The notes under the pieces: model-generated
What the model was told of the DNA's origin: nothing
The model's input: only the letters and a program-made list of their open reading frames with translations
Database searches by the model: none
Program-made: the position numbers and the translations under genes
Shown here: positions 10,147 through 19,122 of the stretch, piece by piece
Layout: each line of letters starts with the position of its first letter
Position numbering within the stretch: position 1 is the stretch's first letter
NCBI RefSeq assembly: GCF_020164595.1
Contig: NZ_JAIQZE010000001.1
Location: forward strand, 543,893 to 607,892
Source: Psychroflexus longus
Lineage (GTDB): Bacteria > Bacteroidota > Bacteroidia > Flavobacteriales > Flavobacteriaceae
DNA: 64,000 nt
Direction: 5' to 3'

Positions 10147-10791
10147 TCAATAATTTCTTGCGCTTAAGTAGCCTTCAGCTCTTGCGTACTTGTAGTGTTC
10201 TGGAATATCCTCAGGAATATTTCCTTGTATCAGCCAATTGATATCCAAACCTGTGGAAATACACATTTTCATCAGCCGTGGATTATCTTCAATGAGCAAA
10301 CCTAAATCTTTCAAGTGGTCTTCAAACTCTATGAAATAATCCTGATCCAGTTTTTCAATGAGGATCAAAATTCTATAGACTCTGGCAACAAGCGCAACGC
10401 CAAGTTTTGAAAATTGACGAGAAGAACCAGTATTGATGATATTTTTGTTGTTATGTTTTAGCACTTCTTTCATGAGCAGGAGGTTCAAGCTGGCTTCACC
10501 GAACTTATCTTTGGTCACCTTCACATGTTCGGTAATTTCTCCACTCAGGTACCGAATGTCCATGTTCAAATATCCCAAAGAGTAAAATCTATCGCTAAAA
10601 TGTTTGACTTTTTCTTCAACTTTTTGCTCCATCTCTGCCCGTTGATCTTCAACTGTCGAAGGGCTAATAAGTTCGAATTCCAAACGTTTAGACAGAATTT
10701 TATCTTTTTTCAGCAAACGAAAAAGCAGCTTATCTTTCTCCTTATCGGGAAGACAGCTCAAAGCTTCTTTAAATTCCTTGCTGAAGGTCAT
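10147..10791 (-). CDS. Conserved hypothetical protein in the dut operon
   Basis: 214 residues, cytosolic, no signal peptide or membrane helix. The N-terminal third is rich in Lys/Glu/Leu and predicted helical, with a heptad-like stretch at about 50-70. I recognise no catalytic motif. It lies 10 nt after dut and 79 nt before the nucleotidyltransferase gene, so it belongs to the same transcript. I infer from context only that it is a Flavobacteria-type core protein of unknown function. The longer gap after it might hold a secondary promoter, but I see no clear TAnnTTTG box there. Confidence 0.72.
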   Translation of the reverse strand: MTFSKEFKEALSCLPDKEKDKLLFRLLKKDKILSKRLEFELISPSTVEDQRAEMEQKVEEKVKHFSDRFYSLGYLNMDIRYLSGEITEHVKVTKDKFGEASLNLLLMKEVLKHNNKNIINTGSSRQFSKLGVALVARVYRILILIEKLDQDYFIEFEDHLKDLGLLIEDNPRLMKMCISTGLDINWLIQGNIPEDIPEHYKYARAEGYLSARNY

Positions 10792-10801
10792 TTGGATTCA
10801 A

Positions 10802-11236
10802 TTAGTTGTTTCCCGTACTCCCAAATCCGCCTTCACCTCTATCGGTTTCAGAAAGCACTTCAACTTCCTGGAAATTGGCTTGCTCGTGTTTGGCAAACAC
10901 CAATTGCGCGATGCGGTCGCCTGGATTTATACTGAATTTGTCTTTAGACAAATTGATGAGGATGACTCCCACTTCGCCTCTGTAATCTGCGTCGATAGTG
11001 CCTGGAGAATTAAGAACCGTAATTCCTTTTTTGAGAGCCAGACCGCTTCTTGGTCTTACCTGAGCTTCTACTCCAGCCGGCAATTCCAGGAATAATCCTG
11101 TTTTGACCAAGCAACGCTCCAGACTTTCCAGATGGATGGCAACGTCAATATTGGCTTTAAGATCTACACCAGCAGAAAGTTTGGTTTCGTAAGTTGGAAG
11201 TTCAAATGCTGAACGGTTAATGATGTTTAATTTCAT
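10802..11236 (-). CDS. dut: dUTP diphosphatase (dUTPase)
   Basis: 144 residues, standard for homotrimeric dUTPase. All five motifs are present: SAGVDLKA (21-28), [11 protein letters not shown] (61-71), [10 protein letters not shown] (79-88, catalytic Asp83), GDRIAQLVF (106-114) and the Gly-rich [10 protein letters not shown] (133-142). It hydrolyses dUTP to dUMP and pyrophosphate, keeping uracil out of DNA and feeding dTMP synthesis. It is separated from the upstream flippase gene by 3 nt and from the downstream unknown gene by 10 nt. The link to envelope genes is a transcriptional one; no functional link is evident. Confidence 0.97.
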   Translation of the reverse strand: MKLNIINRSAFELPTYETKLSAGVDLKANIDVAIHLESLERCLVKTGLFLELPAGVEAQVRPRSGLALKKGITVLNSPGTIDADYRGEVGVILINLSKDKFSINPGDRIAQLVFAKHEQANFQEVEVLSETDRGEGGFGSTGNN

Positions 11237-11239
11237 GAA

Positions 11240-12694
11240 TTAGTTACTTTTTATAAGCCTGAAAATCTCTTTCTTTTCAGAGATAAATACACTGAAACAG
11301 AAAATTAAAATAAGTGATACTCCTACAACATAATTTTCTCTGAAATAGTAAAACGAAATTAGAGAAAATAGAACGGATATAGATAAGTAAATTAGCATTT
11401 TACCATATTTATAGGGAATCGCGTAATGCTTTTGTCCAAGAAAAAAGGAGATCAACATCATGCTGCCGTAAGCAACAAGTGTTGCAATGGCCGAACCTAC
11501 ATAACCAATAGTCGGGATGAGCCAAATATTGATCCCTATAGTGAATATAGCTCCCAGTGAGGAAATGTAAGCGCCGTACTGGGTTTTATCAGTGACTTTG
11601 TACCACACGGAGAGATTGTGATAAATCCCTAAAAACAAGTTGGCAAGCAGGATAATCGGCACAATTTTCATCGCCTCCCAGTAGCTTTCATTTTGGATGA
11701 AAAGCACTTTGAAAAGATCTGCAAATACAATCACGACCAATAGAATAACAGTACCGATAATGACAAAGTATTTGGTAATCATGGCATAAGCCGTTTTTGG
11801 ATTTTTACTGGAGGCATGGCTAAAAAAGAACGGCTCAATCCCCAAGCGAAACGCGGTTGCAAATAACGTCATGAACATGCCTAATTTGTAACAGGCTGAG
11901 TAAATTCCAACTTGTTCTTTAGCGATGTTTTCTGGCAGCATACGTTCCAAAAACAAACGGTCGATGACTTCATTAATTGAAAAAGCAACTCCAGCTACCA
12001 AAACCGGCAGCGCGTACTTCATCATGGATTTCCAGAGTTTCCAATCAAATTGAAATTGAATTTTAGAATAAAATGGAATAAGTAACAAAAGCGTAATTGC
12101 ACTGGCTATAATCAAGGAAATGAAGATATAACTGACTTCAAAATTCGGGATGTAAATGGATTTAAAGAAATCACTTGATTCTGCTAGGTCTTTTAGATAT
12201 AACAAGAAAAAAACGTTTAACCCAAGATTGATTGCCACATTCAGAGTTTTTATAATAGCAAATTTTACAGGCTTACTGTTGGCGCGTAGCCATGAAAAAG
12301 GAATAATCGCCAGCGCGTCTAAAGCTAAAATCCAAATGATCAATTTAAGATTTTGTGTGCTTATCCTTGTAAAACTTTGGATTTCAGAAATGGATAAGTA
12401 AGCTAAAATGACAAACACTAAAGTGGTTGTTATAATGGACCAGGTCGATGTATAAACAACCTGAGATTTATCCTTTTCTTTATTATAAAACCTGAAAAAA
12501 GCAGTCTCCATTCCGTAAGCCAGAATGACATTAAAAATCACAAAATAGGAAAAGATAATCGAGTAATCTCCAAAGGAGGTATTCTCCAAAACTCCCGTGT
12601 AAAGCGGCACCAAGATCACTGAAAGCATTCTAGGGATCACCGTAGCCACTCCATAGATGAAGGTGTTCTGAAAAAGCTTTTTGTAGATACTCAC
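11240..12694 (-). CDS. Oligosaccharide flippase / polysaccharide biosynthesis membrane protein
   Basis: 484 residues, almost entirely hydrophobic helices (12-14 predicted), with an N-terminal Y-G-x-A-T-V-I-P-R-M-L signature typical of the Wzx/PST branch of the MOP flippase superfamily. These proteins move lipid-linked sugars across the inner membrane. The start is a GTG at 12694: the residues right after it match the usual N-terminus of the family, and no ATG fits better. It is the first gene of the operon that continues through dut to the EnvC-like gene. A TACATTTG box on the minus strand lies 18 nt before the start. Exact substrate unknown. Confidence 0.85.
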   Translation of the reverse strand: MSIYKKLFQNTFIYGVATVIPRMLSVILVPLYTGVLENTSFGDYSIIFSYFVIFNVILAYGMETAFFRFYNKEKDKSQVVYTSTWSIITTTLVFVILAYLSISEIQSFTRISTQNLKLIIWILALDALAIIPFSWLRANSKPVKFAIIKTLNVAINLGLNVFFLLYLKDLAESSDFFKSIYIPNFEVSYIFISLIIASAITLLLLIPFYSKIQFQFDWKLWKSMMKYALPVLVAGVAFSINEVIDRLFLERMLPENIAKEQVGIYSACYKLGMFMTLFATAFRLGIEPFFFSHASSKNPKTAYAMITKYFVIIGTVILLVVIVFADLFKVLFIQNESYWEAMKIVPIILLANLFLGIYHNLSVWYKVTDKTQYGAYISSLGAIFTIGINIWLIPTIGYVGSAIATLVAYGSMMLISFFLGQKHYAIPYKYGKMLIYLSISVLFSLISFYYFRENYVVGVSLILIFCFSVFISEKKEIFRLIKSN

Positions 12695-12712
12695 TAGTTA
12701 ATTTTGATCTTT

Positions 12713-12720
12713 CAAATGTA
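12713..12720 (-). promoter_or_regulatory. Predicted -7 promoter box of the flippase-dut-EnvC operon
   Basis: Minus-strand TACATTTG matches the Bacteroidota housekeeping -7 consensus TAnnTTTG exactly and sits 18 nt before the GTG start. No TTG appears at the usual -33 distance, so this rests on one element and position. Confidence 0.45.
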
Positions 12721-12780
12721 GTAAAATATGAGGTTAAATAAAGTGACCGCTCGATCGCTTACTTTGAGCTGATATCGAGG

Positions 12781-12803
12781 GGTTTTTATAATTTATAAAA
12801 ACC
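12781..12803. repeat. 23-bp perfect palindrome between divergent genes
   Basis: Two 11-bp arms (12781-12791 and 12793-12803) are exact reverse complements around a single central T. It lies in the 255-nt spacer between the divergent flippase operon and the UvrA-like gene, 146 nt before the latter's ATG. A dyad of this size could be an operator for a dimeric regulator. It lacks the GC content and T-tract of a good terminator. Confidence 0.55.
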
Positions 12804-12949
12804 GACACTTATTCAAATACAGCAGTATTGATGTCTTTTGTTTCCTAAAAAAGTTAAGGTTATTCCAATGCATAGCCGGACTTAGTTAGACGCTTACGAT
12901 CTTTATATCTTTCAGTTTTTAAATTTCAAAACAGAAAGCATCTTACTGA

Positions 12950-15900
12950 ATGAAGATAAAAAACGCCCATCAAAATAACCTCAAGAATATAAATTTAGAG
13001 ATTCCAGAGAATCAACTTATTGTAGTCACTGGCTTGTCTGGATCTGGAAAATCTTCACTGGCGATGAATGTGATTGCCAATGAAGGCTATCGCTATTTCC
13101 TGGAAAGTTTGCCAGCTTATAACCAACAAAACGGGCAAGCGATCCCAACCGCTGAAGTAGATGACATTCAGGATTTGCCGCCGGTCATCAAAGTAGAACA
13201 ATCCAAACGCTTCCAATCCATCAACACTACTTTTGGAACGCTGTCTGAATTGACTTCAGTTTTCAGAATTCTGTTTGCCCGCTATTCTGCTGAAGAAACC
13301 ATGAGTAAGTCGTTCTTTTCCTTCAATCATCCGAAAGGCGCCTGTGAAGTTTGCCGTGGAATCGGAGAAGAAGAATACATCGATCTGGATAAAGTGATCG
13401 GTGACGAGAACAAAACGCTGAGAGAAGGCGCTATCACGACCACCTTACCTAACGGCTACATTGTGTATTCACAAATCACCGTGGAAGAATTGAATAAAGT
13501 TTGCAGAGCTCACGGTTTTCATGTGGATATTCCCTGGAAAGAACTTTCAGAAGAACAACAGGACGTAGTATTGAATGGGAGTGATCGTCTTAAAGTGTTT
13601 TATGGTAAACACGGCTTAGAATCTCGCCTGCGCTGGCAAGGCATCAAAGCCAAGCCTCGGGAAGAAGGCTATTACAAAGGCATGTTGCCGATTATGCAAA
13701 ACATCTTGAGAGTAGACCGAAACCCAAATATTTTGAAATTTGCGAGTTCCAGAGTTTGTCCAAGTTGTAATGGTGGTCGCATTAAAGCGGAGCATTTGAA
13801 GCATAAATGGAAAGGACAAAACTTTCAAGCCTGGCTGGATTTGTCTTTAGATGATTTATACCACCAATTGAATCAGTTGAAACTTTCATCTGGTGAACAA
13901 CAATTGGTAGACAAAATAATTATTCAGTTGTTGGACCTGATCCGATTGGGCATGGGTGACTATCGACTCAGTACGCCGAGCATGGACATTTCCTCTGGGG
14001 ATGGACAACGCATCAAACTTATTAATCAGGTAAATTCGAAGTTACAGGGCATTTTATATATTTTTGACGAACCTTCTATAGGTCTTTCGGCCGATTATCA
14101 GAATTACTTACTGCATATCTTGGATCGGTTGATCCAACGGGGAAACACGGTTATGGTGGTGGAACATGATTTAGATTTTATACAAGCCGCCGACTGGATC
14201 ATTGAATTAGGACCTGAAGCAGGAGTAAATGGTGGTGACGTCATTTTTAATGGTTCCAGAGAGAAATTCTTGAAGACTGAAGATCTAAACAGTCCAACTC
14301 TAGCTGCCCTGCAGTCAAATAAAATTCCAATAGCTGATGCTTCAGAAAAACCATCTAAAAAAGTAACGGCTGATGATTTTCAACCCCAGGCCAATGCGCT
14401 AACGGTCATCAGTCGGAAAACGCCAGAGTTAATTAAACGCATTTCTGATTTTTGCGAACACCAAAATTTCAATCTTCTCACGGTCACTGACCAGCCTATT
14501 GGCAAAACACCACGGAGTAATCCAGCAACTTATACAGGCTTGGCCGATAAAATTCGGGATCTACTGGGTAAAACAACCGAGGCAAAATCTTCAAATCTTA
14601 GCAAGAGTGCCTTTTCATTCAATAATAGAAAAGGGCGTTGCGAGACTTGCGAAGGCGCTGGAGTTATCACCCTTTCCATGAGTGTGATGGGAAACATCAA
14701 TCAGGTTTGTCCAACTTGTAATGGAAAGCGTTTTAAGCCAGAAGTACTAAATGTGAATTGGAATGGAAAGAATATTTCAGAAATCTATAATCTTAGTATT
14801 GAAGAGGCCTTTGACTTCTTTTCTGGTGAAAAAAAAATCACCGACATCCTGTCGTTGATGATTCAGCTGGGTTTAGATTACATCAAATTAGGTCAACCTT
14901 CCAATACATTATCTGGAGGAGAAGCCCAGAGGATTAAGCTCACCAAGCACTTTGCCAAGAGATCCAAACAAACACTTTTGGTCTTGGAAGAGCCCAGCAT
15001 TGGCTTACACCATCAGAATGTGATTCAATTACTTGAAGCACTCAATCAGCTGAAATATCAAACTGCAGGCATTCTTTGTTTTGAAAATCACCAGCTGTTT
15101 CAGAAGAAGTGTGATGTTTGGGTTGACAATGCTTTGAAGGTCAAATTTATTGAATTGAAATCTGAAAAACCTCAGCAGCGGGATTCAATTTCCATACGTG
15201 GAGCTCGAACGCATTCTCTAAAGGATTTAGCCCTGAATTTACCGAAGCATCAGCTTTCTGTGGTGACAGGCATTTCAGGCTCAGGGAAATCTTCATTGGT
15301 TATTGACACTTTACACGGTTTTGGCCTTCAGGAAATGACCAAACAGTTTTCGGCGTATCAGCAATCCAGAGTGGGTGTGAATTTTCAGTTTGACGTGAAT
15401 CATATTGAAGGACTAACTCCCAGCATTTGCATCACAAGAAAGCAAAAAAACTATTCTCAGCGATCGGATATTGCCAAGCAAACGGGAATTGACAAAATCC
15501 TGAGGTTTGCTTTTTCCAGAAAAGCTCAATACGAAGGTGAAGACTTATCGGCTAGTCATTTTTCCAAAAACCACGAATTAGGAAAATGCAGCGTTTGCCA
15601 GGGTATTGGAGAGGAATTGCTTCCAGACCTGAACAAGCTTGTGCTGGATAAAAATAAAAGCATTGTTGGTGGATTATTTGCTCACAATAAAGCCATCGGC
15701 TATTATGGCGATCCTGCCGGGCAACATATGGCGATTTTAAAAAGCGTGGGGAATGCATACGATTTTACACTACAAACCCCTTTTAAGGAGTTAACTGAAA
15801 AACAAAAAGAAGTTTTATTGTACGGAACTGGAGATCAAGTTTGGGAAGCCAACTGGGTTTATCAGACCAAAACACGCGAGGGAACACAAGCTTTGGAAAT

Positions 15901-17452
15901 GACATGGGATGGTCTTTTCAGTTACTTGAAAGAGGAATATTACAAGACTCGCAAAAATAAGAATATAAGTCAGTTGACGGCTTTATTTTCCTACAACCAA
16001 TGCAGCAATTGCGAGGGAAGCGGATTGAAACCTGAGCGTTTGAAATTTAAACTTGCTGGCGAGTCGATTCACGAAATTAAATCGATGAATTTTAAAAGTT
16101 TAGAAAAGTGGCTGTCCAAAAATGCAAAGACCACAAGTATAGATGGAAAACTACTTTCTAAAATTGAAACGTACATCACAAACACCATTACCAGGGCAAA
16201 AGAATTGCACATTGATCACCTGGAACTCAGCCGAAAATCGCCAACACTCTCAGGAGGTGAAAATCAGCGTATCGCTTTGATCAAACAACTGAACAGTCCG
16301 TTGAAAGGCATTACCTATTTGTTGGACGAACCTTCTGCTGGACTGTCGCAGGATAATATCCCCGACCTCATCCAAATTCTGAAAGAACTAATTCAAAAAG
16401 GAAATACGGTGATTGTGATCGAGCACGATAAATCCATCATTCAGGCTGCAGATCATGTTGTTGAGATCGGTCCTAAGGCTGGAAAATTGGGAGGTTATAT
16501 CACTTTTCAGGGCGATGCGAAAGGTTTCTTGGAACAACCGAATTGCCATCCTTTTTTGAATGCTGCGAGCAAAAAAGTGCAATTGAAACCTGGCAAAAGT
16601 CATATAGAGATTCAAAAGCTTGCCAAACATACTTTAGTAAAAGACAAGTTGAAAGTACCTATTGGTGGAATTACAGGTATCACTGGTAAATCTGGTGTGG
16701 GGAAAACCACTTTGGTCAAAGAAATATTGATTCCAAGTATAAAAATGGGTCAGCCAGTGAATTGCTCAAATATCGACTTTCCTGGAACTTATGCAGGAGC
16801 GCATTATTTTGAACCTAAAAAGCTTAGAACCCATGCCAGCACTTTATTGGTGTCTTATCTGGATATTCTGAAAGACATCAGTAAGGTTTTTGCCAGCGAA
16901 ACAAAATTAAATGCAAAAGATTTTTCTTACAAAACGAAAAAGAGCCAATGCCCAAATTGCAAGGGAAAAGGTTTTGTAGAAACCAGTTTGGATCTTACCG
17001 CTAATGCTATTGAAACTTGCGAAGTCTGTGAAGGTAAGCGTTACCGAAAAGAAATTTTAGACTTTAAAGTGAATTCCAAACACATTGCTGATATTCTAAA
17101 AATGACAATTTCAGAACTAAAAAAATGGTTTTCTGATTTTAAAATCTCTAAAAAGACCCTTGATTTCATCGAAAGTCTTGAAGACATTGGCTTGTCACAT
17201 TTAAGTTTAGAACAGACTGTGCAGTCACTTTCATCTGGAGAGAAACAACGCCTGTTACTTTTAAATTGGTTACAAGATGCCCCTAAAAATGAGCTGTTTA
17301 TTTTAGATGAACCTAGCACAGGTCTTCATTACGCAGATATTGATTTGCTCTATACTATTTTAGAAAGACTGAGTTTAGATAATGACATTTTGGTGATAGA
17401 ACACAATCCGTATCTGCTGGAAAAAATAGGTGTTGGTTTAGTTTTGGAGTAA
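12950..17452 (+). CDS. Tandem (double-length) UvrA-like ABC ATPase
   Basis: 1500 residues: two UvrA-type units fused head to tail, against about 940 for one UvrA. Unit 1 (1-735) has Walker A GLSGSGKSS (28-36), CxxC pairs at 132/135 and 270/273, a degenerate signature SSGDGQR (348-354) and Walker B ending DEP (373-375). Its second half keeps a CxxC-19-CxxC zinc module (564-590) and LSGGEAQR (654-661) but has no P-loop near 485. Unit 2 (740-1500) has P-loops at 774-783 and 1246-1255, zinc CxxC pairs at 880/883, 1018/1021, 1334/1337 and 1357/1360, signatures at 1100 and 1427, and Walker B DEP at 1126 and 1453. Both units pass from the first P-loop domain straight to the zinc domain, so the UvrB-binding domain is missing. 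Monocistronic. This resembles class III (drug-resistance type) UvrA more than repair UvrA; function unknown. Confidence 0.9.
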   Translation: MKIKNAHQNNLKNINLEIPENQLIVVTGLSGSGKSSLAMNVIANEGYRYFLESLPAYNQQNGQAIPTAEVDDIQDLPPVIKVEQSKRFQSINTTFGTLSELTSVFRILFARYSAEETMSKSFFSFNHPKGACEVCRGIGEEEYIDLDKVIGDENKTLREGAITTTLPNGYIVYSQITVEELNKVCRAHGFHVDIPWKELSEEQQDVVLNGSDRLKVFYGKHGLESRLRWQGIKAKPREEGYYKGMLPIMQNILRVDRNPNILKFASSRVCPSCNGGRIKAEHLKHKWKGQNFQAWLDLSLDDLYHQLNQLKLSSGEQQLVDKIIIQLLDLIRLGMGDYRLSTPSMDISSGDGQRIKLINQVNSKLQGILYIFDEPSIGLSADYQNYLLHILDRLIQRGNTVMVVEHDLDFIQAADWIIELGPEAGVNGGDVIFNGSREKFLKTEDLNSPTLAALQSNKIPIADASEKPSKKVTADDFQPQANALTVISRKTPELIKRISDFCEHQNFNLLTVTDQPIGKTPRSNPATYTGLADKIRDLLGKTTEAKSSNLSKSAFSFNNRKGRCETCEGAGVITLSMSVMGNINQVCPTCNGKRFKPEVLNVNWNGKNISEIYNLSIEEAFDFFSGEKKITDILSLMIQLGLDYIKLGQPSNTLSGGEAQRIKLTKHFAKRSKQTLLVLEEPSIGLHHQNVIQLLEALNQLKYQTAGILCFENHQLFQKKCDVWVDNALKVKFIELKSEKPQQRDSISIRGARTHSLKDLALNLPKHQLSVVTGISGSGKSSLVIDTLHGFGLQEMTKQFSAYQQSRVGVNFQFDVNHIEGLTPSICITRKQKNYSQRSDIAKQTGIDKILRFAFSRKAQYEGEDLSASHFSKNHELGKCSVCQGIGEELLPDLNKLVLDKNKSIVGGLFAHNKAIGYYGDPAGQHMAILKSVGNAYDFTLQTPFKELTEKQKEVLLYGTGDQVWEANWVYQTKTREGTQALEMTWDGLFSYLKEEYYKTRKNKNISQLTALFSYNQCSNCEGSGLKPERLKFKLAGESIHEIKSMNFKSLEKWLSKNAKTTSIDGKLLSKIETYITNTITRAKELHIDHLELSRKSPTLSGGENQRIALIKQLNSPLKGITYLLDEPSAGLSQDNIPDLIQILKELIQKGNTVIVIEHDKSIIQAADHVVEIGPKAGKLGGYITFQGDAKGFLEQPNCHPFLNAASKKVQLKPGKSHIEIQKLAKHTLVKDKLKVPIGGITGITGKSGVGKTTLVKEILIPSIKMGQPVNCSNIDFPGTYAGAHYFEPKKLRTHASTLLVSYLDILKDISKVFASETKLNAKDFSYKTKKSQCPNCKGKGFVETSLDLTANAIETCEVCEGKRYRKEILDFKVNSKHIADILKMTISELKKWFSDFKISKKTLDFIESLEDIGLSHLSLEQTVQSLSSGEKQRLLLLNWLQDAPKNELFILDEPSTGLHYADIDLLYTILERLSLDNDILVIEHNPYLLEKIGVGLVLE

Positions 17453-17495
17453 ACTTCGGATTTCTTATAAAAGTAAGTTTAGGGTGAACGGTATT

Positions 17496-17538
17496 AAAAA
17501 ACAGACCTTAAGATTCTTTCTCTTAAGGTCTGTTTTTT
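17496..17538. terminator. Bidirectional intrinsic terminator
   Basis: Perfect 18-bp inverted repeat (17496-17513 with 17521-17538) around a 7-nt loop, with A-run and T-run at its flanks so it works on both strands. It lies between the converging UvrA-like gene (plus) and DUF5689 gene (minus). Confidence 0.9.
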
Positions 17539-17679
17539 ATAATTGTTACAATTTTTTAGATGTACTAGATACCCAGATGTCACGCCAATTATATCTATTA
17601 GCGCTAAGCAATGTATTGTTGAGCTTTTAAGTTAACGGTAACTAATTCAGAATAAAACCTTTATAAAAAATCATACTGA

Positions 17680-19104
17680 TTATTCAACGTTAATAAAAAT
17701 ATCATCCAGCTCGTAGGTGCCGTCTTGACTTTGCTGTCCACTACCAATGTATTTGAAAGCGATGTGTCCATTGCCTTCAAAACAAGACATATCTACGAGC
17801 TTTGAACTTACCCAATCTCCAAAGAACTGACTGTTTGAAACAATTACAGCGTCTTCTATTACACCCCAGTCTGCCGTCGTAATTCCTTCTTCAGTTCCGT
17901 TCCAATTTGTGGAATACAGCACTTGCATCACGCTATCGTCTGAAAAACTGTTTGAAGTTTTGAACTCTAAAGTCACTTTAGAACTGTCAACTACTGGTAT
18001 TTCCGGAGAAATTAACCAAGAAATTGTACTTGCATCACCAGAGTTGAAAGAGCCAACTCTAACTGAAATTCCTAAAGATTGGTTTGTCCCATTATCTACA
18101 AATGCTTCCCAAGCTTCGGAACCAGCTTCAATATAATTGGTCCAACCAGGAATATTTACAGGAGAATTGATATTTTGATCTTCAAAATTGACGTTAATAA
18201 ATTCACTGTTGGCTGGCGTAGAGGCTAACCCACAAGAAAACACAATCGGATCGCAACGTTCGCCCGTCATATCAACATCTTCAGGTGAATTGATGTAAAA
18301 TGTAAAGAACTCACCGAAGAAATCTCTTGTCACAACCCCTTTGAGAGATCCAGATCCTGGAGGTAAGCTTAGGGTTTTAAAATCTGCAAAGGTGCTTGTA
18401 CTAAAAATAAGTTCATTGGAACTTGCGCAACTTTCCAAAATTCGTTCTCCGTCAAAACTATCACCGGTCTCTGATGCATAACTTGCTGAGCCGTTTTCTG
18501 AAAAGTAAATTTTTGAAAATTGAACGTCTGTAAGTTCCACATAGGTATTCACATCTGAAAATTCCAATTCCGAAAGTTGCCTTTGAACAGGAACAATATC
18601 AGCAACAAGGGTGTCTCTAATAATTGATTCGTCAACAAAAGCTTCTGGAATTCTTGCAATATCGGTACCATCTGCAATACCTAATCTTGGCTCATTGCCT
18701 TCTCTTTGTCCTACCGATAGGCCGTCTAGTTTTATATAAACTTTTCTTCCAAAATCAAATTTTGTGAATAGTGGATTGACATCTACTTGTATCGCCACGC
18801 CATAAGTTGGATTTTCTGGTTTATCCTGGACTATTAATTCTCTGAAGAAGTTCCCAGACTCATCATTGGAAATAACGTAAGCTTCTACTACATTATCTGT
18901 ATCATTAAATGTAAACGGACCGTTATCATTCTGCTCCAAAATACCTTCTAATACAGAAAGACTCACGATATTCCCTTCAATATCAGGAGGAGTCTGTTCA
19001 AATTGTGGCGCGTTAAAATCATCATCTTCAACACAGGAAGATGTTGATAATATCATTCCTAAACCAAGGAATAGAAAAAGTAAATTGTGATTAAAAATTT
19101 TCAT
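17680..19104 (-). CDS. DUF5689 lipoprotein with C-terminal jelly-roll (choice-of-anchor J type)
   Basis: 474 residues. A lipoprotein signal has Cys at about residue 24 (STSSC), followed by an acidic D-D-D stretch typical of surface-exposed Bacteroidota lipoproteins. Residues about 40-285 match the DUF5689 type, which I regard as OB-fold-like. Residues 295-474 look like the carbohydrate-binding-like jelly roll often called choice-of-anchor J. The gene follows the TonB receptor by 18 nt, and a secreted endonuclease-type lipoprotein is encoded divergently. It is probably the surface lipoprotein partner of the receptor. A nucleic-acid-related substrate is inferred from the neighbours. Confidence 0.78.
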   Translation of the reverse strand: MKIFNHNLLFLFLGLGMILSTSSCVEDDDFNAPQFEQTPPDIEGNIVSLSVLEGILEQNDNGPFTFNDTDNVVEAYVISNDESGNFFRELIVQDKPENPTYGVAIQVDVNPLFTKFDFGRKVYIKLDGLSVGQREGNEPRLGIADGTDIARIPEAFVDESIIRDTLVADIVPVQRQLSELEFSDVNTYVELTDVQFSKIYFSENGSASYASETGDSFDGERILESCASSNELIFSTSTFADFKTLSLPPGSGSLKGVVTRDFFGEFFTFYINSPEDVDMTGERCDPIVFSCGLASTPANSEFINVNFEDQNINSPVNIPGWTNYIEAGSEAWEAFVDNGTNQSLGISVRVGSFNSGDASTISWLISPEIPVVDSSKVTLEFKTSNSFSDDSVMQVLYSTNWNGTEEGITTADWGVIEDAVIVSNSQFFGDWVSSKLVDMSCFEGNGHIAFKYIGSGQQSQDGTYELDDIFINVE

Positions 19105-19122
19105 CTTAATAGTTTTATTTTT

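Noticed and set aside
12950..17452. Assembly duplication of a normal uvrA
   Set aside because: The two units differ greatly in sequence, both lack the UvrB-binding domain, and the frame is intact.
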